A stretch of 64,000 nucleotides of DNA from Burkholderia sp. MS389 (GTDB lineage: Bacteria > Pseudomonadota > Gammaproteobacteria > Burkholderiales > Burkholderiaceae): NCBI RefSeq assembly GCF_016899425.1, contig NZ_CP045994.1:806001-870000 (forward strand), in the 5' to 3' direction. The notes beneath the pieces were generated by a model. That model did no database searches, had not been told where the DNA came from, and saw nothing but the letters and a program-made list of their open reading frames with translations. The position numbers and the translations under genes are program-made. Each line of letters begins with the position of its first letter. Position 1 is the first letter of the stretch. This document shows positions 37,686 through 45,934 of the stretch, piece after piece.

Positions 37686-37935
37686 TCACCGCGCTGCGCG
37701 CCCGTAGGTGTCCTCGAAGCGGACGATGTCGTCTTCGCCGAGATATGCGCCCGACTGGACTTCGATCGGTTCGAGCGGAATCGTGCTGGGGTTCGTCAGC
37801 CGGTGGGTCGCGCCGAGCGGGATGTAGGTCGACTGGTTTTCGGTCAGGTCGCGCCGCGGTGGCCGACGATGGCGCGATGTTCGCGGCGATGGAGGTTCAC
37901 GACGGGCAGCGGACGACGGTCGACGACGTGCATCA
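37686..37935 (-). pseudogene. 3' remnant of a mannose-1-phosphate guanylyltransferase (manC-type) gene
   Basis: The frame ending at the TGA at 37686-37688 reads [20 protein letters not shown], then [33 protein letters not shown]. This is the C-terminal cupin-like end of ManC/AlgA/CpsB GMPs, which make GDP-mannose. Just upstream in another frame is [13 protein letters not shown], resembling the HHRAEHWIVV segment that precedes this end in intact enzymes. The rest of the gene (about 400 residues) is absent, and the two pieces are joined by a deletion with a frameshift. It is a non-functional scar. Confidence 0.75.
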
Positions 37936-38529
37936 GCCGTTCAACGGCAATTTCTGCATGATCGCGTGCACGCATTCCCGCGGACCTGCTTCGCCCGTGC
38001 GGACGTGCACGTCGGGCGATACCGGTTTTTCATAGGTCGATTCGATGCCGGTGAACTGCCGAAGCGTCCCTTGCCTTGCCCGCGCATAGAGCCCTTTGGG
38101 GTCGCGCGCTTCCGCCACATCCAGCGCAACGTCGACGAAGACTTCGAAAAACATGCCCTGCGGGAAGCGGGCGCGCGCTTTGGCGCGTGCGTCCCGAAAC
38201 GGCGAGATCAGCGCAACGATGACGACGAGCCCGGCAGCCACCATCAGGCGCGCGACCTCGGCCGTCCGACGAATGTTCTCGTGGCGGTCTGCGTCGCTGA
38301 ATCCGAGATCCTGGTTCAATCCTTCGCGAAGCTGGTCGCCGTCCAGCAGAAAAGTCCGAAGGCCGTGTGCATCGAGCTGTTCCTTCAGAAGATTCGACAG
38401 CGTCGATTTACCGGCACCGGACACCCCGGTGAGCCATACCACGAACGCATGGTCCTGCTTCATGCTGGAAAGCACGGATTGATTGCCCGTCGACATGACA
38501 GGGCGGGAATTGGAGCGATCTTGCGTCAT
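37933..38529 (-). CDS. cysC: Adenylyl-sulfate (APS) kinase
   Basis: Phosphorylates APS to PAPS. The 198-residue protein has the P-loop GVSGAGKS at residues 35-42, then [41 protein letters not shown] and the substrate-loop signature [12 protein letters not shown]. Every core APS kinase motif is present, so the gene looks functional. No cysD/cysN or reductase neighbours are present. It lies at the edge of the manC remnant, so it may have supplied PAPS for sulfation or come from a polysaccharide locus that has been lost. The ATG at 38529 is the first start; an internal ATG 11 codons on is possible. Confidence 0.9.
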   Translation of the reverse strand: MTQDRSNSRPVMSTGNQSVLSSMKQDHAFVVWLTGVSGAGKSTLSNLLKEQLDAHGLRTFLLDGDQLREGLNQDLGFSDADRHENIRRTAEVARLMVAAGLVVIVALISPFRDARAKARARFPQGMFFEVFVDVALDVAEARDPKGLYARARQGTLRQFTGIESTYEKPVSPDVHVRTGEAGPRECVHAIMQKLPLNG

Positions 38530-39068
38530 CTCGGATTCGATGTGCCGGTAACGGCGTCGTACATTATTGATGCGAATTCATTCGTCGCCGAATTGTAACG
38601 GCGCCTTTAAAAATTGGTAAGTTGAATATTTTGATCGGGAATAAGCGCTTGCCTTCAAGCGGCGCGATGGTGTGCGCACCGCGTCCGTCCGGTAATGATT
38701 GCCGGCCCGTTGTAATGATTCGAAATAATGTGCGTGGTCGACAGGGTTCTCGACCGCATGTCGATTTATCGACCTGGATTCGGGGGTCGACATGAAGTCA
38801 CAAGGGCATTAATTTTTTATTCGGCGAAATATCGCAATAGCCAGCACGGGCTGCTTTGTGATGCGTCTCTGTCACTTATTATCGAATTGGGGAATTATCC
38901 GAGGGCATGTTTTCCGACCTTATTTGCCGGGCGACGATTGGCGTCCCTTCCGATTGCGTCGGCAGCACCGAGCGCCGGCCCCGTTGAAAGCCGGATCGCC
39001 GCGATTGCCCTGTCGCGCTGAAGTATCGGCTACCTGAATACGCTGGATTTCGTCAGGACTGCGGCACG
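38530..39068. other. AT-richer 539-base spacer upstream of the APS kinase
   Basis: G+C falls well below the surroundings, with stretches such as TTAAAAATTGG and TAATTTTTTATTC. No convincing gene is seen. It holds two inverted repeats built from TCGAC units: GGTCGA/TCGACC at 38736-38755, and CATGTCGA/TCGACATG at 38757-38794. It is the natural place for the promoter and long leader of the minus-strand APS kinase gene. Its composition resembles promoter regions of horizontally variable surface-polysaccharide loci. Confidence 0.6.
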
Positions 39069-39902
39069 TCATTTGTGCCGCGGCCCGAACGGCCGCTGCT
39101 GCACATCGGCGCCGTGCGCGACGATCGCCATGCCCTCCGGCACTTCCTCCCACGCGCCGCGCAGGTCGACGAGCGGCTCCGACACGACCATGAACGCATC
39201 GTCGCCGGCTTCCGCGATGCGCGGGTTATGCGGATACAGCGCGTGCAGGTGCTTGAACGACGTGCTGTGGAACAGCGAGCGCGATTGCCGTTCGCTCGAA
39301 TAGCGCGCCGCGACGATCCGTTCGCCGTCGGTCGCGCAGATCGTCATGTTGAGCGGATCGGCGACGCGATGCCGCGCGGCGGTTTCCTCCACCACGCCGA
39401 CCATCCGTTCGAGCGCCGGCAGCGGCGCCTGCTCGAGACCGTACGTCAGCGCGAGGCGGAACATCAGTTCGGAGTCGGTCGAGCCTTCGAGCGTCGGGAA
39501 CAGCGCGGGATCGACCTTCATCGTCAGGTCGCGGCGCAGCTTGTGGAAGTCGCGGATCAGCCCGTTGTGCGCGAACAGCCAGCGGCCGTGGCGGAACGGA
39601 TGGCAGTTGGTTTCCTGCACGGGCGTGTCGGTCGCCGCGCGAATGTGCGCGATGAACATCGGCGAGCGGATCGCACGCGCGGCCTCGCGCAGGTTGCGGT
39701 CGTTCCAGGCGGGATGCACGGAGCGATAGCGGAACGGAAGTTCGTCGGGATGCCCGTACCAGCCGATGCCGAAGCCGTCGCCGTTGGTGGTCGTCGCGCC
39801 CAGCTCCGAATGCAGGCTCTGGTCGATCAGCGAATGCTTCGCGCGGAACAGCACGGTTTCCAGATGGATCGGATTACCCGTATAAGCGAGCCAGCGGCAC
39901 AT
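39069..39902 (-). CDS. Class II glutamine amidotransferase, YafJ type
   Basis: A 277-residue N-terminal-nucleophile amidotransferase. Met1 is followed by the catalytic Cys2 (CRWLAYTGNPIHLETVL). GDGFGIGWYG, AHIRAATDTPVQETNCHPFRHGRWLFAHNG and GSTDSELMFRLAL form the glutamine site. Proteins of this kind (YafJ, EgtC relatives) hydrolyse glutamine-like or gamma-glutamyl substrates. There is no synthase domain, so the acceptor is unknown. The start ATG at 39902 follows AAGGAGCGCTCC and must be used, because the nucleophile has to be residue 2. Confidence 0.9.
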   Translation of the reverse strand: MCRWLAYTGNPIHLETVLFRAKHSLIDQSLHSELGATTTNGDGFGIGWYGHPDELPFRYRSVHPAWNDRNLREAARAIRSPMFIAHIRAATDTPVQETNCHPFRHGRWLFAHNGLIRDFHKLRRDLTMKVDPALFPTLEGSTDSELMFRLALTYGLEQAPLPALERMVGVVEETAARHRVADPLNMTICATDGERIVAARYSSERQSRSLFHSTSFKHLHALYPHNPRIAEAGDDAFMVVSEPLVDLRGAWEEVPEGMAIVAHGADVQQRPFGPRHK

Positions 39903-40068
39903 GGAGCGCTCCTTCACGATGTATCGTTCGTGCATGGTAGCCGACTCCGCGACGCCTACGCGTCCACGCGAGTCGCCACATTCGTCACACATGGCAGGCC
40001 CATACGCGCGATGCGCAATCGCCCAGCCGGCGGCCGGGCGCCACGCAGCGCAACGCAACAATGAATGG

Positions 40069-40095
40069 GGTGCGGCACGACGATCGTGCCGCACC
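40069..40095 (-). terminator. 12-bp perfect hairpin after the AhpD-like gene
   Basis: GGTGCGGCACGA and TCGTGCCGCACC around a 3-base loop, just downstream of the AhpD-like stop codon. The following sequence is only mildly T-rich on the minus strand. Confidence 0.6.
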
Positions 40096-40103
40096 GCGCC
40101 GGC

Positions 40104-40433
40104 TCAGTCGCCGAGCGCGTCCATCACGCGCGCCGAATAGACGAGCGCCGCGCCCGCATTCAACGCGATCGCGACGCCGAGCGCTTCCGCCACTTCCTCC
40201 TTGGTCGCGCCATGCTTGGCCGCTTCGGCCGTATGCACGGCGATACAGCCGTCGCAGCGCGTCGTGACGGCCACCGCGAGCGCGATCAGCTCGCGCGTTT
40301 TCGCGTCGAGATGGCCCGTCTTGGCGCCGGCGCCGGCCAGCGCCTGGTAGCCGGCCAGCGTATCGGGCGACAGCTTGGCGATGTCGCCGATACGCGTCGA
40401 GAGTTCCTTCCGGTATTCGTTCCAGTTCAGCAT
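40104..40433 (-). CDS. Carboxymuconolactone decarboxylase / AhpD-like family protein
   Basis: A 109-residue protein of the AhpD fold. The redox motif ExxxxxxxxxxxCxxCxxxH is complete: Glu48, Cys60, Cys63 and His67 in TRCDGCIAVH. This points to a thiol peroxidase-type activity rather than a ring-decarboxylase. It has no obvious partner reductase nearby. It ends 201 bases before the YafJ-type gene starts on the same strand. Confidence 0.88.
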   Translation of the reverse strand: MLNWNEYRKELSTRIGDIAKLSPDTLAGYQALAGAGAKTGHLDAKTRELIALAVAVTTRCDGCIAVHTAEAAKHGATKEEVAEALGVAIALNAGAALVYSARVMDALGD

Positions 40434-40704
40434 GATGCGTCCTTGTCGAGAAGAGTGAGGAGGGCGGCGGGCGCCGCGATCTCGGGCGATGCAACGCTAT
40501 TCTGATCGCTGTCGAGGAGAGTGTGGATACGTCAGGGTGTCAATTTTCAGCGCAATCGTCTCACGGATGCATTGCATCAACCGCGGCTCGCGCTTGCGGC
40601 GAATGCGCGGCGGGGCCGTCGTGACGCGCGCCAAAGCTGCTACCATGCGCAAAACGCAGGTCAATGACAACGATTTCGAACAACAAGAAAGAGAGGGCAA
40701 CGCA

Positions 40705-41148
40705 ATGAACCAGACCACCATCCAGCAGCCGTCGTTCGCGTTCGTGGCCGCATCGTGGGCCGCGCTGATCGCCGGTTTCGCGGCCTTCCTGATCGGGCTC
40801 TGGAACGCCGGCATGCAGCTCAACGAGAAGGGTTACTACTTCACCGTGCTGGTGTTCGGCCTCTATGCGGCGATCTCGCTGCAGAAGAGCGTGCGCGACC
40901 GCGCCGAAGGCATTCCCGTCACCGGCATCTACTACGGTCTCAGCTGGATCGCGCTGCTGCTGTCGATCGCGCTCCTGATCGTCGGTCTCTTCAACGCGAC
41001 GCTGCAATTGAGCGAAAAGGGCTTTTACGCGATGTCGTTCGTGCTCGCGCTGTTCGGCTCGGTGGCCGTGCAGAAGAACACGCGCGACTTGCAGAACGCG
41101 AAGCCGCGCTATACCGACGCCGATTCCGCGCCGTCGATCCAGGAGTGA
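40705..41148 (+). CDS. YiaA/YiaB-type inner membrane protein
   Basis: A 147-residue protein with two similar halves, each with two membrane helices: SWAALIAGFAAFLIGLWNAGMQLNEKGYYFTVLVFGLYAA and the matching SWIALLLSIALLIVGLFNATLQLSEKGFYAMSFVLALFGS. The NxxxQLxEKGxY repeat is the mark of the YiaA/YiaB family, whose role is unknown. The ATG at 40705 follows GAGAGGGCAACGCA. It lies just upstream of the six-gene glycosyltransferase/desaturase operon and may be its first transcribed neighbour. Confidence 0.87.
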   Translation: MNQTTIQQPSFAFVAASWAALIAGFAAFLIGLWNAGMQLNEKGYYFTVLVFGLYAAISLQKSVRDRAEGIPVTGIYYGLSWIALLLSIALLIVGLFNATLQLSEKGFYAMSFVLALFGSVAVQKNTRDLQNAKPRYTDADSAPSIQE

Positions 41149-41286
41149 CGGCACGCGCAGCGGGCGCCCGCCGAGGCCGCCCGCTGCGCGACGATGTCCG
41201 CGCCGCCCGCATTCGCCGGCGTGCCGCAGACCCGCCGTCCTTTCGTTTTGTCCATGTCGTCGCGCATGACGATGGAGATATTCCGG

Positions 41287-42351
41287 ATGCCGAACCTGAC
41301 CGACACCGCAGCGCGGACGCACGCGACCGCCCGTTCCGTAGCCGCGCGGGCCGCGCTTGTGCTGGAGACCAACAACCTGCGCGGCGGCGCGGGCCTTGCG
41401 CAGGCCGTCGGCAGCCTGAAACGCCTGGTGGCGGCGCTGTCGAAACAGACCGTGCCGCCGGCCGCCCTTGCGCAATGGATCATCACGCACGACGGCCTGC
41501 CCGCCGACGCGTGCGCGGAAATCGCCGCGCTGGCCGACCGCCCGATCGACTTCGTCGAGATCGGCGCGAGCACCGGCTACTACGATGCGAAGAACGACGG
41601 CTTCGATCGCGTCGATGCCGATCGCTGCGACATCGTCGTATTCGGCGATGCCGATTGCCGGCCGGCCGACGACTGGCTCGAGCACCTGCTCGCGCCGTTC
41701 GCGCGCGACGCGTGCGACGCGCCCGTCGCGGTGGCGGGGCGGACCAGCTACGCGCCCAACGTGCTCGGCATCGCGCTGACGTCGATCGATTTCATGTATC
41801 TCCCGAGCCCGCTGCGTGATGGCGCGACGCGCAACTTCTACGCGAACAACGTCGCGTTCCGGCGTGACGTGTTCGCGCAGTTCCGCTACGAGCCGCTCGA
41901 CGGCGTCTATCGCGCGCATTGCCAGGTGATGGGGCTGCGGATGCAGGCGGCCGGCGTGGCCGTCGAATTCGCGCCGGCCGCGCATACCGAGCATCGGCTG
42001 CCGGACACGCATCGCGAGTCGCTGAAGCTGCGCTGGATGCGCGGCGAGGACAGCGTCGGGTTGACGCCGTATCTCGTGCACGCGTACCTGCCGCGTCGAT
42101 GGCAGTGGCTCGGCCGCAGCGGCCCGCTCGGCCCGTTCTGCGTGATGGCGATGCGGCTCGGCTACAGCCTGCGCGCGCTCGATCGCCAGCAGTTGCCGCG
42201 ACTGGGCGCCGCGCGCTATCTCGCGGCTGCCGGCGTCACGATCGCCGCGTCCGCCGTCGATACGCTCGGCGCGCTCGCGCGCGGTTTCGGGCTCACGGGA
42301 CGCGCATCGACCCGGCGCGATCTCGATGCGCTGTCCTATCACCGTCATTGA
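41287..42351 (+). CDS. Family 2 glycosyltransferase
   Basis: A 354-residue GT-A fold enzyme. VLETNNLRGG opens the domain. DIVVFGDADCRPADDWLEHLL (about residue 120) carries the DxD metal and nucleotide-sugar site. NNVAFRRDVF and RWMRGEDSVG give the acceptor and the ED catalytic base region. The C-terminus has a weak hydrophobic segment (YLAAAGVTIAASAVDTLGALA) that may attach it to the membrane. The ATG at 41287 (MPNLTDTAART) follows GGAG; an upstream ATG at 41194 is less likely. It is the first gene of the six-gene block; the acceptor is unknown. Confidence 0.82.
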   Translation: MPNLTDTAARTHATARSVAARAALVLETNNLRGGAGLAQAVGSLKRLVAALSKQTVPPAALAQWIITHDGLPADACAEIAALADRPIDFVEIGASTGYYDAKNDGFDRVDADRCDIVVFGDADCRPADDWLEHLLAPFARDACDAPVAVAGRTSYAPNVLGIALTSIDFMYLPSPLRDGATRNFYANNVAFRRDVFAQFRYEPLDGVYRAHCQVMGLRMQAAGVAVEFAPAAHTEHRLPDTHRESLKLRWMRGEDSVGLTPYLVHAYLPRRWQWLGRSGPLGPFCVMAMRLGYSLRALDRQQLPRLGAARYLAAAGVTIAASAVDTLGALARGFGLTGRASTRRDLDALSYHRH

Positions 42352-42412
42352 AACGGCGCCGCGCCTCGCGGCCACGACACTTCGACATACTGATTCTGTT
42401 CCGACGACGACC

Positions 42413-43420
42413 ATGCCCTCACTCGCCACTCGCATTGCCTGTCTCGCCCTGCTTGCCGCCAGCGTCGGCGCCAATGCCGCACCGGTCGATCGTGCGGGGC
42501 GCGGGATTTATCACTTCATGTCGCGAAGCGGCTGCCCGTTCGCGAATGCGGCCGCGTCGGACTGCAATCGCATCGCGCTCGATGCGCCCGACGGTCACGC
42601 GAGCATCGACACCGATGCGCATGCGATCGTCTTCTCGAGCGATGCGAACCGCCGCACGAAGGACGTGCTCGGCGACGTGCTGCTGCAAGGCACGGGCGTC
42701 GATGCCGACGGGCGGCGCGTGCCGTTGAGCGTGCACGTTCTGCTGCGTCGCGACGGCCGGAAATGGGACCGCGACGTGTACGTCCATGCGCCCGTGCACG
42801 GCTCGTTCACCGATGTGCGGATCGATCCGTATCGTGTGCGCGTGAAGGACGGCGATCGTGAGCGCGACGTGCTCACGCCGGACGAAACGCTTGCGCTGTT
42901 CGCGCATCCGTCGCTCGCCTCGCGGCTGGCGCGCCATCTCGTGAAGGTGAGTGCGACCGATCCGAAGCAGCCGCTGGCGGACGACATCACGATCGCGCTC
43001 GGTGTCGGCGGCCTGACGAAGGCGGTCGCGCGCGCGAGCTTCACGTCGAACGCGCCGCACGATGCCGACGTCGATCGCGCGCTCGCGTCCGGCACGTGGT
43101 CGATCCGCTTCGACGCGCTGAGCAATCGCATTCCGGTGTGGGTCGCACAGCGCGAGCTGTTCCTGTTCGGCCTCGATGGCAGCGCACTCGTGAAGGACGT
43201 GCGCGAGCGCGGCTTTCGGAAGAACGACCGGATCGAGTTCGGCGCGCGCGACGGCAGCGGCTATCTGCGCGTGAATGGCCGCGAGGAAGCGTTCGCGGGC
43301 GCGGCAGCCTCTGCGCATGCGTTCATGCAGGAAAGCTTCGTCGGCCTGATCCTCGGCTGGCGTCGCGATCCGGCGGCTGCCGCGACGCCATCTTCATCCG
43401 CGCGGGGCGAGCCGGCATGA
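42413..43420 (+). CDS. Secreted protein of unknown function
   Basis: Not recognised. The 335-residue protein has a clear signal peptide (PSLATRIACLALLAASVGANA, cleavage near residue 22). The mature part has an early Cys pair (SGCPFANAAASDCNRIAL) and otherwise beta-rich sequence without membrane segments. The middle region reads VSATDPKQPLADDITIALGVGGLTKAVARASF. The absence of enzyme motifs and the periplasmic location suggest a binding, scaffold or lipid-carrier role for the pathway. Its stop overlaps the ferritin-like start by 4 bases (ATGA), tying it to the operon. Confidence 0.75.
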   Translation: MPSLATRIACLALLAASVGANAAPVDRAGRGIYHFMSRSGCPFANAAASDCNRIALDAPDGHASIDTDAHAIVFSSDANRRTKDVLGDVLLQGTGVDADGRRVPLSVHVLLRRDGRKWDRDVYVHAPVHGSFTDVRIDPYRVRVKDGDRERDVLTPDETLALFAHPSLASRLARHLVKVSATDPKQPLADDITIALGVGGLTKAVARASFTSNAPHDADVDRALASGTWSIRFDALSNRIPVWVAQRELFLFGLDGSALVKDVRERGFRKNDRIEFGARDGSGYLRVNGREEAFAGAAASAHAFMQESFVGLILGWRRDPAAAATPSSSARGEPA

Positions 43421-44166
43421 CCGCGGCAAGCGAATTGCCGGTGTCGTCGCAGGCCGGGCACGGCGAGCGCTTCGATTGTCTCGATGCGCCCGTGCCACGC
43501 GGTACGGCGCGGATGCGCGCGTATCTCGTCGATCGCATCAAGCGGGCGGCGATCCGGCAACTGCATCGCAGCATGCATGGCGAGCGCTGGATGCTGCGCA
43601 TGTACCTGAGCGGCGAAGAAGCGACCGAGTGCGCGCTGCATGAGGACTGGACCGGACAGCCGCCGGACTGGCTCGCGCCGCGCATCGACCAGCATCTCGC
43701 GGACGAGCGCCGCCACGCGGCCGCATTTGCCGATGCGTTGCGCCGGCGCGGCGTCGACGTGTCGACCGGCCCGCACGAACCCGACTGGCTGAGCCGGCGC
43801 AAGATCGTGCGATGGCGGCGTCTGGCGCAGCGCTACGCGCCGCATTTCGCGCAAGGCGTACTCGTGCCCGCGTATGCGACCGGCCTGTGCGCGGAACAGA
43901 TGGCAATGCGCGTGCTCGCGCGCCACTGTGCGACGATCGGCGACACGCATCCGCTGTATCCGTTGCTGTCGCGCGTGCTCGCCGACGAGACGCGCCACGT
44001 CCGGCTTTGCGCCGATACGCTGCGCCGCCTCGTCGAGCCGTCCGAGGCCGCGTCGCTCGCCGCGTTGCTGGACGAGATCCGCGCGATCGAAGCCGGTTTC
44101 GGCGTGACGGGCGCGCTGGCGATGGTCGCGGCCGGCTGGCTCCAGTCGCTTCGTCCGCGCGCATGA
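43417..44166 (+). CDS. Ferritin-like di-iron protein
   Basis: A 249-residue helical protein. Two similar motifs, LADERRHAAAFADAL and LADETRHVRLCADTL, each supply an ExxH pair. Acidic residues in SGEEATECALHEDW and CAEQMAMRVLA could complete a four-helix di-iron site. This pattern suggests an oxygenase, desaturase or N-oxygenase rather than an iron-storage ferritin. It is translationally coupled at both ends (4-base overlaps). Alternatives are a manganese/iron oxidase or a non-catalytic scaffold. No closer family is recognised. Confidence 0.75.
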   Translation: MTAASELPVSSQAGHGERFDCLDAPVPRGTARMRAYLVDRIKRAAIRQLHRSMHGERWMLRMYLSGEEATECALHEDWTGQPPDWLAPRIDQHLADERRHAAAFADALRRRGVDVSTGPHEPDWLSRRKIVRWRRLAQRYAPHFAQGVLVPAYATGLCAEQMAMRVLARHCATIGDTHPLYPLLSRVLADETRHVRLCADTLRRLVEPSEAASLAALLDEIRAIEAGFGVTGALAMVAAGWLQSLRPRA

Positions 44167-45320
44167 TGCCGCACATCGTCTATCTCGCGACCGCCGACGC
44201 GCGCGGCCATCTGATGCGCGCGCAACTGCTCGTGCATGCGTTGCGCGCGGCCGGCGCGCAGGTCGACGTGCTGACGACGTCCGACGCCGGGCAGGCATTT
44301 CTCGCCGCGTTCGGCATCGACGCGGACGTGTTGTCGCGGCACTACGCGGTGCAGTTCGACGAGCGGCAGAACATGCTGCGCGACGCGACCGATCGCAATG
44401 TCGCGCACTACGTGTTCAGGCCGACCCGCATGCTGCGCGACATCGTGCGGCTGCGTGCGATCGTTCGCGATGCGGATCTCGTGGTCAACGACTCGTTTCA
44501 TCCGGCGCTGCTGTTCATGGGGGCGGTGCCGGGCTGGCGGCGTCGCGTCGTCCACGTGTATGGCGGCAGCCTGCGCCGCGCGTTGACCGCGAATTTCGAT
44601 GCACGACTGCCGCGCGTGCTGGCGCGCGCTTTCGCGCGGATCGTCGACTGGCAGATCGATGCGGCGCTGGGCCGTATCGAGCACGATTTCGCGTACGGCT
44701 TCGCCGACGATGCGCCGCGCTCGCACCGGCATCGCCGGCTGCCGACGCCGGTGCCGATCGTCGCCGAACGGCCGGCGCACGAACGCGTTGCGGCGGCCGT
44801 TTATCTGAATCCGCACTTTCGCGACGTCGCGCTCGCCGATGCGTTGTCGGCCGGCATGCGCGACGCGGGGCTCGCCGCCCACCGCGTGGGCGAGGGCTAC
44901 GCCGGACACGACGGCTGGACCGGCGTCGACGCCGACTGGCCGACGCGCGCCGCGCATGCGCCGTTGATCGTATCGGCGCCCGGCATGGCCGCGTTGTCGA
45001 TTGCGCGCGTGTATCGCCGTCCGATCCTGCTCGTGCAGACCGATCAGCCCGAACAGGCGAGCAACGCCGCGCGCGCGGCACGGCTGCAACTCGTGCACCG
45101 CGTGGTCACATGGCGGGGCGATGCGGCGGCATTCCGGCGCGAGGTCGGGCAGGCGTCGATCGAACTGATGCGCGATCCCGGTACGCCGGCGGGGACGCGA
45201 GCGGGCCGCGAGCATGCGCGTGCGCGTGTCGACGCGTGGACATCGCACCTCCTCGCGCTGGGTCCGCATGCGCGAGCGGCCGACGCGGCAACCCGATGCG
45301 AGGCACCAGCGCCGCGATGA
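44163..45320 (+). CDS. GT-B fold glycosyltransferase, MurG/UGT-like
   Basis: A 385-residue protein. The N-terminal half starts HIVYLATADARGHLMRAQLLVHALRAAGAQVDVLTTSDAG, the Gly-rich acceptor-side loop of GT-B enzymes that scan for lipid-linked or hydrophobic acceptors. The C-terminal half has APLIVSAPGMAALSIARVYRRPILLVQTDQPEQASNA, equivalent to the nucleotide-sugar site of MurG-like enzymes. Start is ATG 44163 or the adjacent ATG 44166. It is coupled to the ferritin-like gene before it and the PAP2 gene after it. Confidence 0.78.
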   Translation: MMPHIVYLATADARGHLMRAQLLVHALRAAGAQVDVLTTSDAGQAFLAAFGIDADVLSRHYAVQFDERQNMLRDATDRNVAHYVFRPTRMLRDIVRLRAIVRDADLVVNDSFHPALLFMGAVPGWRRRVVHVYGGSLRRALTANFDARLPRVLARAFARIVDWQIDAALGRIEHDFAYGFADDAPRSHRHRRLPTPVPIVAERPAHERVAAAVYLNPHFRDVALADALSAGMRDAGLAAHRVGEGYAGHDGWTGVDADWPTRAAHAPLIVSAPGMAALSIARVYRRPILLVQTDQPEQASNAARAARLQLVHRVVTWRGDAAAFRREVGQASIELMRDPGTPAGTRAGREHARARVDAWTSHLLALGPHARAADAATRCEAPAPR

Positions 45321-45934
45321 ATACGCGCATGTTTCAGGACGATCGCCGGCCCGATGTCCGGCAGATGCTGGCCGCGACATTCGGCCTGGTCGCGGGCCTC
45401 GCGATCTTCTTTCTGCTGGAGCGCGGCGTCACGCCGCGCTACGTGCTGGCCACGGCGATCGATGCGCGGATTCCGTTCATCGCATGGTCGTGGTTCGTCT
45501 ATGTCGCGTTCTTTCCGTTCGTGATTGCGCTCGCCGCGTACGCGCGACCGTCCGCGTTCGCCGCGTTCAGGGACGCCGTGCTGATCGCGTTCGTGCTCGG
45601 CGTGGCCTGCTTCCTGATGTTTCCGGAAGCCGTGCCGCGGCCCGACATCGCCGAGATCGGCAATGCATTCGTGCGTCGGCGTCTGGCGCGCATGTGGGCG
45701 CTCGATCTTGCGGCCAACGGCTTCCCGAGCCTGCATGTCGCGGTGACGTGTCTCGCGTGCCGGATGCTGGTGGACCGGCGCCGGATCGTCGCGGCGGCGA
45801 TCGGGCTGCTGATCTGCGCGTCGACGCTGACGCTCAAGCAGCATACGGTCGCGGACGTGCTGGGCGGGTTCGTGCTCGCGGCGGTCAGTACGCTGTGGGT
45901 CGAGCGGCGTTTGCCGCGCAGGAGGCTCGCATGA
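45317..45934 (+). CDS. PAP2 family membrane phosphatase
   Basis: A 205-residue protein with about five membrane helices. The PAP2 signature is partly visible: NGFPSLHVAVTCLACRML (SxH motif 2) and STLTLKQHTVADVLGGFVLA (motif 3 with His and Asp). Motif 1 (KxxxxxxRP) is replaced by the PRPDIAEIG region. This matches the inositol-phosphorylceramide synthase/PAP2-like branch, which removes or exchanges phosphate head groups on lipids. It overlaps neighbours by 4 bases on each side. Confidence 0.8.
   Translation: MNTRMFQDDRRPDVRQMLAATFGLVAGLAIFFLLERGVTPRYVLATAIDARIPFIAWSWFVYVAFFPFVIALAAYARPSAFAAFRDAVLIAFVLGVACFLMFPEAVPRPDIAEIGNAFVRRRLARMWALDLAANGFPSLHVAVTCLACRMLVDRRRIVAAAIGLLICASTLTLKQHTVADVLGGFVLAAVSTLWVERRLPRRRLA

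Noticed and set aside
38728..39021. A 97-codon open frame in the AT-richer spacer
   Set aside because: Mixed codon use, no ribosome-binding site and no recognisable protein features; more likely part of the leader/scar region.
43417..44166. tRNA hydroxylase MiaE or bacterioferritin for the ferritin-like gene
   Set aside because: Length and motif spacing do not match either as I recall them, and the context is a lipid/glycosyl operon.
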